Assembly: GCF_050971785.1 (NCBI RefSeq) | Contig: NZ_JBPCCU010000010.1 | Span: forward strand, 308,629-372,628 | Source of the DNA: Actinomadura_E scrupuli | Lineage (GTDB): Bacteria; Actinomycetota; Actinomycetes; Streptosporangiales; Streptosporangiaceae | Length of the DNA stretch: 64,000 nt | Direction: 5' to 3' | In this document: in pieces, positions 50,441 to 60,105 of the stretch | Layout: each line of letters begins with the position of its first letter | Numbering within the stretch: the first letter of the stretch is position 1 | The notes under the pieces: generated by a model | The model's database searches: none | What the model saw: the letters and a program-made list of their open reading frames with translations, nothing else | What the model was told of the DNA's origin: nothing | Position numbers and translations under genes: made by a program

Positions 50441-52225
50441 TCACCGGTCCGGCCATCGGTCCTCGTCACTGATGATGTGCCATTTTCCGGCCGGGGTGAT
50501 CCAGAGCAGGAGGCCGGGCCAGAGGTGCAGGAGCGTCCAGTCGGGGTTTTGTTTGACGTGATGGTGGGTTCTGCACAGGGGAGCGAGGTTACATCGGCAG
50601 GTTGAGCCCCCGAGATGCCATGGGGTGGTGTGGTCGAGGTCGCAGCTGGGGGCGGGCCGGTGACAGGTGGGGAAGACGCAGGTGCCGTGGCGCCGTTCGA
50701 TGAAGTGCCGCAAGGCGGTGGGAGCCCGGTGGGCGGGGTGACCGTGCCGGCCGGTCACGGTCCGGTCCCGGTCGGAGGGGCCGTGCTCCTGCGAGGTGGG
50801 GCCGCGCCGCTCGACGGTGACTCCGCGCCGGTCAGGGGTGGGGCCGCTGGTCCGGCACCAGATGGTGGCCAGGGGTCGGAGTGCGTGGTGCATGGCCCAG
50901 GCGGCCTGGGTGATGAGCGTGACCAGTGCGGGGAGTCTCCCGGTCTGACGTGCGTGGTCGCGTACGGCGGTCAGCCGGTGGGCGGCGACGTTGGCGAGGG
51001 CCTGCCCGATCAGCCGATCGACTTCGGCGGGCGCGCCGGCCCGCTCGGAGCTCCTCGCTGAGACACCGGCCGGTGCGGCCCGTTGCCTGCTCAGGTGCCC
51101 GGGTCCACCTGGTGCTCGATTCGGCGGAGATGCCGTCGGAGGATCACCCCGTCCACTGGCCCGGTGCGGAGGTCTGGCACCGTCCCGCGGCTCGGCCGGG
51201 GCGCCACCATGGCCTTCCTGATGGCCCCTCGCCGTGTCTGGACCGGCCTCCTCGCAATCGGCGACGCCCCTGTCCGACCCCGCGACGGCGTCTTGACCGG
51301 TGACCACTTCCTGACCGGTGACCACTTCCTGACCGGCGACCCCGTCCTGACCAGTGACCACTTCCTGACCGGCGACCCCGTCCTGACAGGCGGTGAAGAA
51401 CGGGCGGGCCAGATCCGGCAGCGCATGCCCGTGGAGGAGGGCCGCCGCCAGGTCGGCACGGATCGCACCCATTCCGCGCCCATCCCCGTCCGCTTTCAGG
51501 GCCTGCGCGGCGGCGTTGATCCGGTTGTAGCACGCCTGCACCTCCCCCTCCGGAAGAGCTCGCAAGGCGAGATCCGCGGTGCCGTCGGCGTTGTCCCATC
51601 GCTCCAGCCGACGCCCCTGCACCGCTCGCTGGCGCTTGGCCTCGAAAGCGCCGGGATCCAGCGCCCGGACCGTCGTGCGCACCAGATCGCGCAACCGGCG
51701 AGTGTTCATCTCCGGCGCCCGCCCGATCACCGCCGACTCCACCCGCGCCCTCACCTCACCGGACAGCCCGAACACCCCGTCGGCGATCACCTGGGCCCGT
51801 GGCAGATCGATCAGCCCCGCCCGTAACGCCGCCGACGTCAGCGGCAGATCGTCATGCAACTGCTCGGCGATCAGCACCAGCAGGCCCGCCGCGGCCTGGG
51901 TCGGCGTCAACGCGAGCGAAACCTCCGCGTCGACGGCCTTCGCCACCTGCGAGGTCCACCTCCCCCGCCCCGCCGAGACCTTGTGCCGGGTGTTCCGGCG
52001 GCGTGCCAGCTCCGCCACCAACGACACCTTCATCCACTGCGTCCACGCCTCCTCCTCCTCCTCCTGACGACCCACCGCTGCCAGCGCGTCCACCAGTTCC
52101 ACATCCGCGATGTGGGATAAATCCGTCTCGATCAGTCGCGCGGCGAGCCGGGGCCCGGGCACCTCCCGCTCCCATTCACCCGCAGAACGAGACCCGTCGA
52201 GCGCTGCCACCGTCACGTCGAGCAC
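50441..52225 (-). CDS. DUF222 and HNH endonuclease-domain protein (13E12 type)
   Basis: 594 residues. The DUF222 region spans about residues 35-285 (VELVDALAAVGRQEEEEEAW, ALTPTQAAAGLLVL, DLPRAQVIADGVFGLS, and the YNRINAAAQALKADGDGR motif). A disordered linker at about 280-410 contains six-residue repeats (GVAGQE, VVTGQD). The C-terminal HNH nuclease has CVFPTCHRPAPSCDLDHTTPW...CRTHHHVK. Such 13E12-type proteins occur in many copies in actinobacteria and are thought to be linked to mobile elements. An AT-rich gap lies upstream. Confidence 0.88.
   Translation of the reverse strand: MLDVTVAALDGSRSAGEWEREVPGPRLAARLIETDLSHIADVELVDALAAVGRQEEEEEAWTQWMKVSLVAELARRRNTRHKVSAGRGRWTSQVAKAVDAEVSLALTPTQAAAGLLVLIAEQLHDDLPLTSAALRAGLIDLPRAQVIADGVFGLSGEVRARVESAVIGRAPEMNTRRLRDLVRTTVRALDPGAFEAKRQRAVQGRRLERWDNADGTADLALRALPEGEVQACYNRINAAAQALKADGDGRGMGAIRADLAAALLHGHALPDLARPFFTACQDGVAGQEVVTGQDGVAGQEVVTGQEVVTGQDAVAGSDRGVADCEEAGPDTARGHQEGHGGAPAEPRDGARPPHRASGRGDPPTASPPNRAPGGPGHLSRQRAAPAGVSARSSERAGAPAEVDRLIGQALANVAAHRLTAVRDHARQTGRLPALVTLITQAAWAMHHALRPLATIWCRTSGPTPDRRGVTVERRGPTSQEHGPSDRDRTVTGRHGHPAHRAPTALRHFIERRHGTCVFPTCHRPAPSCDLDHTTPWHLGGSTCRCNLAPLCRTHHHVKQNPDWTLLHLWPGLLLWITPAGKWHIISDEDRWPDR
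51293..51390 (-). repeat. Five 18-bp tandem repeats inside the HNH gene
   Basis: Units at 51293, 51311, 51329, 51347 and 51365 of form CTGACCGGYGACCMCKTC, plus a partial sixth. They alternate between two sub-versions (CACTTC and CCCGTC ends), giving VVTGQE and GVAGQD-like peptides on the minus strand. They lie in the linker between DUF222 and HNH, so length change would not break either domain. Confidence 0.85.
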
Positions 52226-52517
52226 CCCTCCCCCGGAAGCGTGTTACACGAACAACACTACCTTGTGTTCGAACTCTCGTCGTTATTATGTTCGATAGAA
52301 ATTAAAAATACGCTTTCCTTGGAGGGAACAGGTTGGACATAATCCCGTCAATAACAAACTTGGGAAAAGTCCCTAGTATCACGTGTTGAAAGTCATTTCA
52401 CGTTTGCGTGGGCGACAATGGCGTGTGGTTGTGCCGTTTGGTGTTGTGAGAGGGCGGCCGGGCCGGTCGTGCGAGAATGATCACTCGTAGCCAGTGTGTG
52501 TTGTCTGGGGAGGTCTT
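52226..52517. other. AT-rich intergenic island
   Basis: From about 52245 to 52400 the sequence is markedly less G/C-rich than the rest of the window, with runs such as AGAAATTAAAAATACG and AATAACAAACTTGGG. It includes a direct TGTTCGA repeat and a small GGGA-AAAG-TCCC hairpin at 52361-52372. No gene is visible. It holds the HNH gene promoter and that of the SnoaL-like gene, and its composition suggests foreign or mobile-element origin. Confidence 0.6.
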
Positions 52518-52961
52518 GTGAGTCTGAGCCCGCGCGAGGTGTTTCTCCGGCTTGTTCATGGGGTCGCCGACGGGAAGTTCGGGGAGCTGCCTGACCTTTA
52601 TGGCGAGGTCACCGATGTCCGGCATCCAATGGCGACGCCGGAGTCCGAGCCGTTGAGGAGCCGGCGTGCGCTCCGGGAGCACTTCACCGTGCCGCCGGAA
52701 GCTCGGGAGTCCCTGCCGAAGAGACGGGTCGTCGATGTCGTCGTTCACGAGACCGCCGATGCCGAAGTGATCGTCGCCGAGTTCGCCTACGAGTTCATCT
52801 CGCCGGACGGCTCCCCTGCCAAGGTGCCCTGCGTCTTTGTCATGCGGGTCCGAGACGGTCGGATCATCGAGTCACGCGACTACATCGACCCGATCCGTAC
52901 CCACACCGCCCGCGGGAACCGTGACCGCCTCATCGCGTCGTTGGGTGAGGACGTTCCCTAA
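52518..52961 (+). CDS. SnoaL-like (NTF2-fold) protein
   Basis: 147 residues from GTG 52518 (GGGGAGG upstream): SPREVFLRLVHGVADGKFGELPDLYGEVTDVRHPM, RSRRALREHFTVPPEA, VFVMRVRDGRIIESRDYIDPIRTH. The R-x-G-x-I-x-x-x-x-x-Y-x-D ending is the standard SnoaL signature. Function unknown. Eighteen bases after its stop the IS630 fragment begins. Confidence 0.82.
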   Translation: MSLSPREVFLRLVHGVADGKFGELPDLYGEVTDVRHPMATPESEPLRSRRALREHFTVPPEARESLPKRRVVDVVVHETADAEVIVAEFAYEFISPDGSPAKVPCVFVMRVRDGRIIESRDYIDPIRTHTARGNRDRLIASLGEDVP

Positions 52962-52978
52962 GGCCCTAGTGTGTGTGA

Positions 52979-53221
52979 GCGGGACAATGGCGCGGGAAGG
53001 TCAGCGCCGACGCCTGTTACCAGCGGCACACCAACGCCGAGTTCCTGAAATTCCTCAAGCTGGTGGCCAAAGCCCACCCGCGCGTGAAGCTGCACGTCAT
53101 CGTCGACAACCACGCCACCCACAAGCACCCCGACATCAAGGCGTGGCCGGCCAAGAACCCCCGGATCACGCTGCATTTCACCCCGGCCGGCTGCTCCTGG
53201 CTGAACGAAGAACTTCAACCA
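52979..53221 (+). pseudogene. IS630-family transposase fragment
   Basis: An open frame without start encodes a piece of a DDE transposase catalytic domain: ACYQRHTNAEFLKFLKLVAK, AHPRVKLHVIVDNHATHKHP, NPRITLHFTPAGCSWLNE. The second Asp of the DDE triad is in HVIVDNHATHK; the family ending SWLNxVE is cut after SWLNE and then runs into unrelated sequence. The N-terminal half, the rest of the C-terminus and the terminal inverted repeats are missing. Confidence 0.85.
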
Positions 53222-53311
53222 CGCGACCACTATGGCCCTTCCGTCGTCCGGGCAGGAGACCGCCGCCGAAAACCGGGTGCGGGCCGACGCCGGAGGCATG
53301 GACCATGGAGT

Positions 53312-54178
53312 ATGAGCTGGAGAATCACGAAGGATCTCGAGGAGTACCTCGCCGAGGCCGGGGACTTCCTGCGCTCCGATCCCGCCGGCAACACCGTGCC
53401 GCTCAGCGTGACCGAGACCCTCCGGGCCCAGGGAGCCGATGCCTACGGCAGTTCCGCCGCCGAGTTCGGCTGGTGGCGGACCGGCGACGGCGACGTCGGC
53501 GGGGTCTTCCTGCACACCCGCCCCTATCCGCCACTTCTGAGCACCATGCCGGTGCACGCGGCCCAGGAACTCGCCGAGATTCTGGCGGCAGGTGAGGTCT
53601 CCCTGCTCGGCGTCAACGCCGACCAGGCCGTGGCGCAGGCGTTCGCACGCGCCTGGGAGAGCCGAACCGGCGCGGTCAGCGAAGTGCGGATGCGCCAGCG
53701 GCTCTACCGGCTCGAACGGCTCGAGGCGCCGCACCCGCTTCCGGACGGGACACCGCGCGTGGCCGCGGTGTCCGATCACGGTCTCGTGCTGGCCTGGTTC
53801 GAAGCGTTCCACCAGGAGGCGTCCACTCCCGGAGGCGTGAACTCGACGTTGGTCGAAGACAAGATCAGCTACGGCGGCGTCACGCTGTGGGAGGTCGAAG
53901 GGGTTCCCGTGTCGCTGGCCGGAAGGACCCGCATCGTCGCGGACATGGTCCGGATCGCTCCCGTCTACACCCCGCCCGCGCACCGATGCCGAGGTTATGG
54001 CGCCGCCGTCACGGCGCACGTCACCCAGTCGGCCCTGGACGCAGGCGCCCGCGAGGTCGTGCTCTTCACCGATCTGGCCAATCCCACCAGCAACAGCATC
54101 TACCAGCGGCTCGGTTACCGGCCCGTGAGCGATCAGCTCATGCTCGCCTTCCCCGGCCCGCGAGGCGGGAGCGACTGA
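53312..54178 (+). CDS. GNAT family N-acetyltransferase
   Basis: 288 residues from ATG 53312 (SWRITKDLEEYLAEAGDFL). The N-terminal half is the variable part seen in mycothiol-synthase-like GNATs (AAEFGWWRTGDGDVGGVFLHTRPYP). The C-terminal GNAT core has MVRIAPVYTPPAHRCRGYGAAVTAHV with the acetyl-CoA R-x-x-G-x-G/A loop, and PTSNSIYQRLGYRPV. Substrate unknown. The start is uncertain because an in-frame reading extends into the transposase fragment; this ATG matches where the family begins, though GGAG is close to it. Confidence 0.82.
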   Translation: MSWRITKDLEEYLAEAGDFLRSDPAGNTVPLSVTETLRAQGADAYGSSAAEFGWWRTGDGDVGGVFLHTRPYPPLLSTMPVHAAQELAEILAAGEVSLLGVNADQAVAQAFARAWESRTGAVSEVRMRQRLYRLERLEAPHPLPDGTPRVAAVSDHGLVLAWFEAFHQEASTPGGVNSTLVEDKISYGGVTLWEVEGVPVSLAGRTRIVADMVRIAPVYTPPAHRCRGYGAAVTAHVTQSALDAGAREVVLFTDLANPTSNSIYQRLGYRPVSDQLMLAFPGPRGGSD

Positions 54179-54203
54179 TCCGGCCGCTCAGCCGTGCGGC
54201 ACG

Positions 54204-54839
54204 TCAGGTGGTGTCGCGGAGGACGTGGTCGGCCACCGGCTGCCACTTCTCGCCCAGGCCCGGCACCTTGAGCAGCCGCCGCATGAGGTCCCGATCGCCG
54301 AGGAAGGCGCGGAAGGACTGGGTGACGGTGACACCGTCGTCGGGCCGGTACTCGATGACGACCGGATCGCCGGCGGCGACCTCGCCCTCCTCCAGGACAC
54401 GGAAGTAGGCGCCGGTCCGCTCGGCCTCGGTGAAGCGCTTGGCCCAGCCCTTCTCGTTCATCCAATTGCGGAAGACCCCGCAGGGAACCCGCGGTGAGGT
54501 GATCTCCAGCAGGGCGCCGCCGGCCCGCCAGCGCTCACCGATCAGCGCGCCGTTGACGTCGAGGCCGGTGACGGTGAGGTTCTCGCCGAAGTTCCCGTTG
54601 TGCAGTTCCCGGCCGAGCCGCTCCTGCCACCAGTCGAGGTCCTCACGTGCGTAGGCGTAGACGGCCTGGTCGACACCGCCGTGATGCTCGGGATCGGCCT
54701 GCTGGTCGTCGCCGACGCCCAGCGGCCGTACCGGAACCCGTCCGGAGACCGGCCGCTTGTCGATCGCGGTGCGTTTGATCCGCCCGGCCCAGGCTGCCTC
54801 CACCGCACGGCCCACGTTGACCGAGAGGATGTGACCCAT
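54204..54839 (-). CDS. MOSC domain protein (YiiM-like)
   Basis: 211 residues from ATG 54839. MGHILSVNVGRAVEA, then KTAIDKRPVSGRVPV-like AIDKRPVSG, GDDQQADPEHHGGVDQAVYAY, FGENLTVTGLDVNGALIGERW, and the conserved Cys in ITSPRVPCGVFRNWM. MOSC proteins bind molybdenum cofactor and are sulfur-carrier or reductive-detoxification partners. The YiiM group reduces N-hydroxylated compounds; substrate here unknown. Confidence 0.88.
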   Translation of the reverse strand: MGHILSVNVGRAVEAAWAGRIKRTAIDKRPVSGRVPVRPLGVGDDQQADPEHHGGVDQAVYAYAREDLDWWQERLGRELHNGNFGENLTVTGLDVNGALIGERWRAGGALLEITSPRVPCGVFRNWMNEKGWAKRFTEAERTGAYFRVLEEGEVAAGDPVVIEYRPDDGVTVTQSFRAFLGDRDLMRRLLKVPGLGEKWQPVADHVLRDTT

Positions 54840-54929
54840 GCCGGTCACGGTACTCAACTCGCCTGCCGGGCGGCGAACCGATTTCCTGGTCCGTACATCT
54901 AAGCAGGACGACATCAGAAAGGAGCTTCC

Positions 54930-55340
54930 ATGGCCTACGGGTATCCCCCGCCAGCCGGCCACCGCCCTCCGCAGACCCTGCAGTTGCCCCCCGGGTACCG
55001 TCACGTGGGACCTCCCACCCACGACGACCGGACCTGGGCGCTGAGCGCCTACCTGGGCCAGTTCCTCCTCGCGTTCGTGGCACCGGGGATCGTCTACCTG
55101 CTGAAGGCGCGTTCGCCCTTCGTCCGGCGGCACGCCGCCCAGGGGCTCAACTTCGGCCTCACCGCGGCCGCCGTCTGGCTGGTCGGCAGCGTGCTCGCAC
55201 TGGGCAGCCTCACCCTGCTGTGGTTTCCGGCGCTCTTCTCGCTGCTCAGCCTGGCGTACCTGATCAAGGCGGCCATGGCCGCCAACCAGGGCGCTTGGTA
55301 CCAGGCGCCGAGGTTCGTGGCCTGGCCGCTGGTGAAGTGA
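54930..55340 (+). CDS. DUF4870 membrane protein without the repeat tract
   Basis: 136 residues; GAAAGGAG precedes the ATG. A short Pro/Tyr-rich N-terminus (MAYGYPPPAGHRPP) precedes DUF4870: DRTWALSAYLGQFLLAFVAPGIVYLLKARSPFVRRHAAQGLNF and two further membrane segments ending YLIKAAMAANQGAWYQ. It is a close paralogue of the C-terminal part of the 44876 protein but lacks the GYGQQ tract. Confidence 0.85.
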   Translation: MAYGYPPPAGHRPPQTLQLPPGYRHVGPPTHDDRTWALSAYLGQFLLAFVAPGIVYLLKARSPFVRRHAAQGLNFGLTAAAVWLVGSVLALGSLTLLWFPALFSLLSLAYLIKAAMAANQGAWYQAPRFVAWPLVK

Positions 55341-55343
55341 CGG

Positions 55344-56210
55344 CTACTCGCCCTCGACCGCGATCTTGATGATCGTGCGGTCCTTCTCCCGTACGCCGAA
55401 CCCGGCCATGGGCAGGTGCTTCGGCTCCGCGCCGCCCGGCGCGGTGAGCGCCTCCGCCGACGGCTCGGCGGCCGGCCGGACCGGCGGCACGCCCGACGGC
55501 AGGACCCGGAGGGTGCCGGGGCGGCCCGGCTCCTGGTCGAGCAGTACGACCCGGCCGGGGTAGGTGCGCTGCGCGATCTCCACGTCGCGTTCGTCCCAGG
55601 TGCCGTAGAAGACCGGGCACCCGTCCTCCAGCTCGGCCTTCTCCGCGCCGGTCGGCCAGCGGGCGCCGAACACGTCCGCGAGGATCTCCTCGTCCGCCGG
55701 AGGCAGCCCCGGCACGGGGTTCTCGACCATGTTCCCTCTCCAGTCGGCGGTGAGCTTGCGCGGGAGCCGTCCGAACACCTGGCCCATCGAGAGCTCGAGC
55801 TCGAAGGGCTCGGTCACCCCCAGGGACCCGTCCCAGCCGAGCCGGGCACGTTCGGCGTAGCGGCCGCCGGTGAGCTCGAAGACGTACAGCTCGGGGTGCT
55901 GACCGCGCAGGCGGACGACCCAGTACGACGGGACGCCGATGCGCGCCCACAGGTCCTTCTTGGCGCCGAGGTCACGGGCCAGCGAGGACTCGGACGTCAC
56001 CTCGACCACCAGCAGCGGAACGCCCACGACGTACGGCCGGTCGCCGCGGAACTGCTCCCGTCTCGCCACCACCAGATCGGGCCGCAGCCAGGTGTCGCCG
56101 GACGGGCGCACGCCGAAGTGCGTCAGCGAGCGGTGTTCCGGCGCTTCGGCCAGCATGATCGGAACGACCAGATCGGAGACCAGGACCTGATGTAGCAGCG
56201 TGTGACCCAC
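55344..56210 (-). CDS. Uma2/DUF820-like endonuclease-fold protein with C-terminal extension
   Basis: 288 residues. The restriction-endonuclease-like core of Uma2 is visible: TWLRPDLVVARREQF (Asp), GVPLLVVEVTSESSLARDLGAKKDLWARIGVPSYWVV (Glu and Lys of the PD-(D/E)xK type). It begins with the GHTLLHQVLVSDL helix and lacks the usual first 30-40 residues of the family; this may be a shortened form. About 100 C-terminal residues follow, unlike the core and Pro/Gly-rich. Catalytic activity of the family is uncertain. Confidence 0.75.
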   Translation of the reverse strand: MGHTLLHQVLVSDLVVPIMLAEAPEHRSLTHFGVRPSGDTWLRPDLVVARREQFRGDRPYVVGVPLLVVEVTSESSLARDLGAKKDLWARIGVPSYWVVRLRGQHPELYVFELTGGRYAERARLGWDGSLGVTEPFELELSMGQVFGRLPRKLTADWRGNMVENPVPGLPPADEEILADVFGARWPTGAEKAELEDGCPVFYGTWDERDVEIAQRTYPGRVVLLDQEPGRPGTLRVLPSGVPPVRPAAEPSAEALTAPGGAEPKHLPMAGFGVREKDRTIIKIAVEGE

Positions 56211-56319
56211 AACGCTAAGTGTTGCGGCGTATGCGAGTGGTCACCACCGGTTTGCCGAAAGCCGGTTATTTCTCACTCCGGCTCGTGGCCGAAGCCCGGC
56301 TTGGCGCGACCGGAGGCCG

Positions 56320-58158
<1,839 letters not shown>

Positions 58159-58603
58159 GCATGTCCTCGGAGATGATGGGGCTCGGCGGGCGGCGGGCGG
58201 GTGGAGACGGAGATCTTGCGTCTTCCATCGTCCCATGCCGCACCGCATGGTCTGCGCCAATGCTCGCGTACCTTCCCGTGGACGGCGGGACTCACGCCCC
58301 ATGTGGCCGGGATATCCGGCTTCTTAAGGTTCGGGTCATGCGCCGCGTCCCGGAACGCCGCCTGGGGCGTGGGGCGAGTCGCGGGCGGTGGCGTCAGTCA
58401 GCGGGCGCCGCCGCCCGCCCAGCCCTTGTCAGGGCGGCCCATCAGGGCCTGGCAAGGACGATTTTCTCGCTGGTTTGAGGGTTGGGCCGCCGGGTTGGTA
58501 GTCTGACTGACTGCGTGTGGCGCGTGTGTGTCGTGCCGGAGGTTCGCCGCCAGGCGGATCGCGCGCCCCATCCGATCACTTTCTGAACTCCGAGGCTTCC
58601 TTC
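58159..58603 (+). promoter_or_regulatory. 445-bp lepA-rpsT divergent region with rpsT promoter
   Basis: No gene is evident in this gap. On the plus strand TTGAGG (58475-58480) and TAGTCT (58499-58504) are separated by 18 bases, about 100 bp before the rpsT start, and make a plausible housekeeping promoter. The leftward half should hold the lepA promoter but I could not single out one. The resulting rpsT leader is long enough for autoregulation by S20. Confidence 0.5.
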
Positions 58604-58870
58604 GTGGCGAACATCAAGTCCCAGATCAAGCGCAACAAGCAGAACGAGAAGGCTCGCCTGCGCAACAAGGCGGTCAAGTCCGAGCTGAAGACGGCGATCC
58701 GCAAGTTCCGCGAGGCGGCCGAGGGCGGCGACGCGGACGCGACGACCGTCGCGCTGCGCAACGCCACCCGCAAGCTGGACAAGGCCGCCAGCAAGGGCGT
58801 CATCCACAAGAACCAGGCGGCGAACCGCAAGTCGGCGATCGCCAAGCAGGCCGCCGCCGTGGCCAAGTAG
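58604..58870 (+). CDS. rpsT: 30S ribosomal protein S20
   Basis: 88 residues from GTG 58604: VANIKSQIKRNKQNEKARLRN, KTAIRKFREAAEGGDA, GVIHKNQAANRKSAIAKQ. Basic, all-helical, as in all S20. Found in the usual lepA-rpsT-holA neighbourhood. GAGG lies nine bases before the start. Confidence 0.97.
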   Translation: MANIKSQIKRNKQNEKARLRNKAVKSELKTAIRKFREAAEGGDADATTVALRNATRKLDKAASKGVIHKNQAANRKSAIAKQAAAVAK

Positions 58871-58891
58871 CACCGCCTTTGCACGACACCG

Positions 58892-58917
58892 GGCCGCATC
58901 CCGCAAGGGACGCGGCC
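58892..58917 (+). terminator. rpsT terminator
   Basis: GGCCGC-ATCCC (58892-58902) pairs with GGGA-CGCGGCC (58907-58917) around GCAA, with one mismatch, followed by TTGTCGTGTT. It is 21 bp after the rpsT stop. Confidence 0.75.
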
Positions 58918-58950
58918 TTGTCGTGTTCCCCCGGCCCCCACGCCCCTCCC

Positions 58951-58993
58951 CCGTGATCATGCAATCGTTCGTCGATTGATTGCATGATCACGG
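58951..58993. repeat. 43-bp palindromic repeat, copy C
   Basis: Perfect 16-base arms CCGTGATCATGCAATC (58951-58966) and its complement (58978-58993) around an 11-base loop. Unlike copies A and B it lies before a gene: its right edge is two bases from the GGAG ribosome-binding site of kptA, so it may sit in the kptA 5' leader. Confidence 0.85.
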
Positions 58994-59007
58994 TGGAGAA
59001 TGGGGGC

Positions 59008-59547
59008 GTGGACGAGCGGCGAGTGGTGAAGATCTCCAAATACCTCGCCCGGCATCTGCGGCACCGGCCGGAGCGCATCGGGCTGGTACTCGACGACGAG
59101 GGCTGGGCGGACGTCGGCGAGCTGCTCGCCGCCTGCGCCCGGCACGGCTTCGCCCTCACCCGCGCCGAGCTCGATCATGTGGTCTCGGTCAACGACAAGC
59201 AGCGGTACGCCTTCGACGCCTCGGGGCTGCGCATCCGGGCCAGCCAGGGTCACACGGTGCCGGTGGATCTCGGCCTTCCGGTCGTGGCACCACCGGAGAC
59301 CCTCTTCCACGGCACGGTGGAGCGCGCACTGGCCGCGATCCGGCTGGAGGGGCTGCGTCCCATGGACCGCCACGACGTGCATCTGTCCCGCGACGCCGAG
59401 ACGGCCCGCCGGGTGGGCGCCCGCCGCGGGCGGCCCGTGGTGCTCACCGTGGACGCCGCCGCGATGGCCGCGGACGGTTTCGAGTTCCGGGTGAGCGCCA
59501 ACGGGGTGTGGCTCGTCAGCGAGGTGCCGGCACGGTATCTGCGGTGA
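59008..59547 (+). CDS. kptA: Probable RNA 2'-phosphotransferase (KptA/Tpt1)
   Basis: 179 residues from GTG 59008 (GGAG nine bases upstream). Family motifs: KISKYLARHLRHRPERIGLVLDDEGWADV (the RHxR core), VNDKQRYAFDASGLRIRASQGHTV, the Leu-Phe-His-Gly-T nucleotide motif ETLFHGTVERALAAI, and the C-terminal NGVWLVSEVPARYL. The enzyme transfers an RNA 2'-phosphate to NAD+; bacterial substrates are not known. An ATG at 58984 falls inside the palindrome and is less likely. The last 32 bases overlap the convergent HAD-like gene. Confidence 0.9.
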   Translation: MDERRVVKISKYLARHLRHRPERIGLVLDDEGWADVGELLAACARHGFALTRAELDHVVSVNDKQRYAFDASGLRIRASQGHTVPVDLGLPVVAPPETLFHGTVERALAAIRLEGLRPMDRHDVHLSRDAETARRVGARRGRPVVLTVDAAAMAADGFEFRVSANGVWLVSEVPARYLR

Positions 59548-60034
59548 TCGCCGCCCCCGCCTCGGCCCAGGTGAGCGTGGGCCGCACCCAGTCCGGCGCG
59601 GGCGCCGCCTGAGGTCCGAAGAGGTAGAGGTACGGGACCAGCCCGCGCAGCGCCCGGTGCACGTCGAGCCGGTCGTCGATCATGTGGGTGATCCCGAGCT
59701 CCGCGCAGTGCCCCGCCTTCTGTGCCCGTTTCCGGCAGAACCGTACGTTGCCGCGCGGCACACCGGTGCGCCGGTAGAAGTCGTGAAAGTCCAGCCATTC
59801 AAGGGTTCGCCCCTGAATGCGCTCACCGCACTTGGAAATGATCCAGACCCGGCCCTCGAACCGCTCGGCCAGCCGGGGCAGCACGTCGAACGTGCCCTCG
59901 GTCGCCGGCGAGCGGAGTGCCGCGTCTCTTCCGCCGCTGAGGAAGACGGTGTCCTCCGCCCCGTCCGGGCCGGGTGCGCCCTGGATCACGCGGCCGAAGT
60001 CGACGCCGAGACCTGGTCTGCCGATGGTGTTCAT
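59516..60034 (-). CDS. HAD-like phosphatase-fold protein with altered motif I
   Basis: 172 residues from ATG 60034: GLGVDFGRVIQG (motif I with D-F-G where typical HADs have D-x-D), RVWIISKCGERIQGRTLEWL (motif II-like), RKRAQKAGHCAELG and HMIDDRLDVHRAL (motif IV D-D). The second motif I Asp, normally the acid/base, is replaced by Gly, so classic phosphatase chemistry is doubtful. The gene overlaps kptA by 32 bp tail to tail and diverges from a LysR gene 69 bp away. Confidence 0.75.
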   Translation of the reverse strand: MNTIGRPGLGVDFGRVIQGAPGPDGAEDTVFLSGGRDAALRSPATEGTFDVLPRLAERFEGRVWIISKCGERIQGRTLEWLDFHDFYRRTGVPRGNVRFCRKRAQKAGHCAELGITHMIDDRLDVHRALRGLVPYLYLFGPQAAPAPDWVRPTLTWAEAGAAITADTVPAPR

Positions 60035-60090
60035 GAGGCGAGTCTGACGAATCACGATATAAAGCAGAACTATTAATAACACGGCTGGCT

Positions 60091-60105
60091 ATAGTCCTGG
60101 ACTAT
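60091..60105. promoter_or_regulatory. LysR-type operator overlapping the LysR start codon
   Basis: ATAGTCC-T-GGACTAT is a perfect palindrome and contains TAGTCCTGGACTA, the T-N11-A pattern of LysR-family sites. Its right arm includes the first bases of the LysR start codon at 60104, and the region upstream is AT-rich. It fits an autoregulatory site that also controls the divergent HAD-like gene. Confidence 0.65.

Noticed and set aside
53063..53311. GNAT gene fused to a transposase domain
   Set aside because: The transposase part is a fragment that ends in unrelated sequence, and GNAT homology begins only near 53312. The continuous frame is likely chance or deletion fusion, not a working fusion protein.
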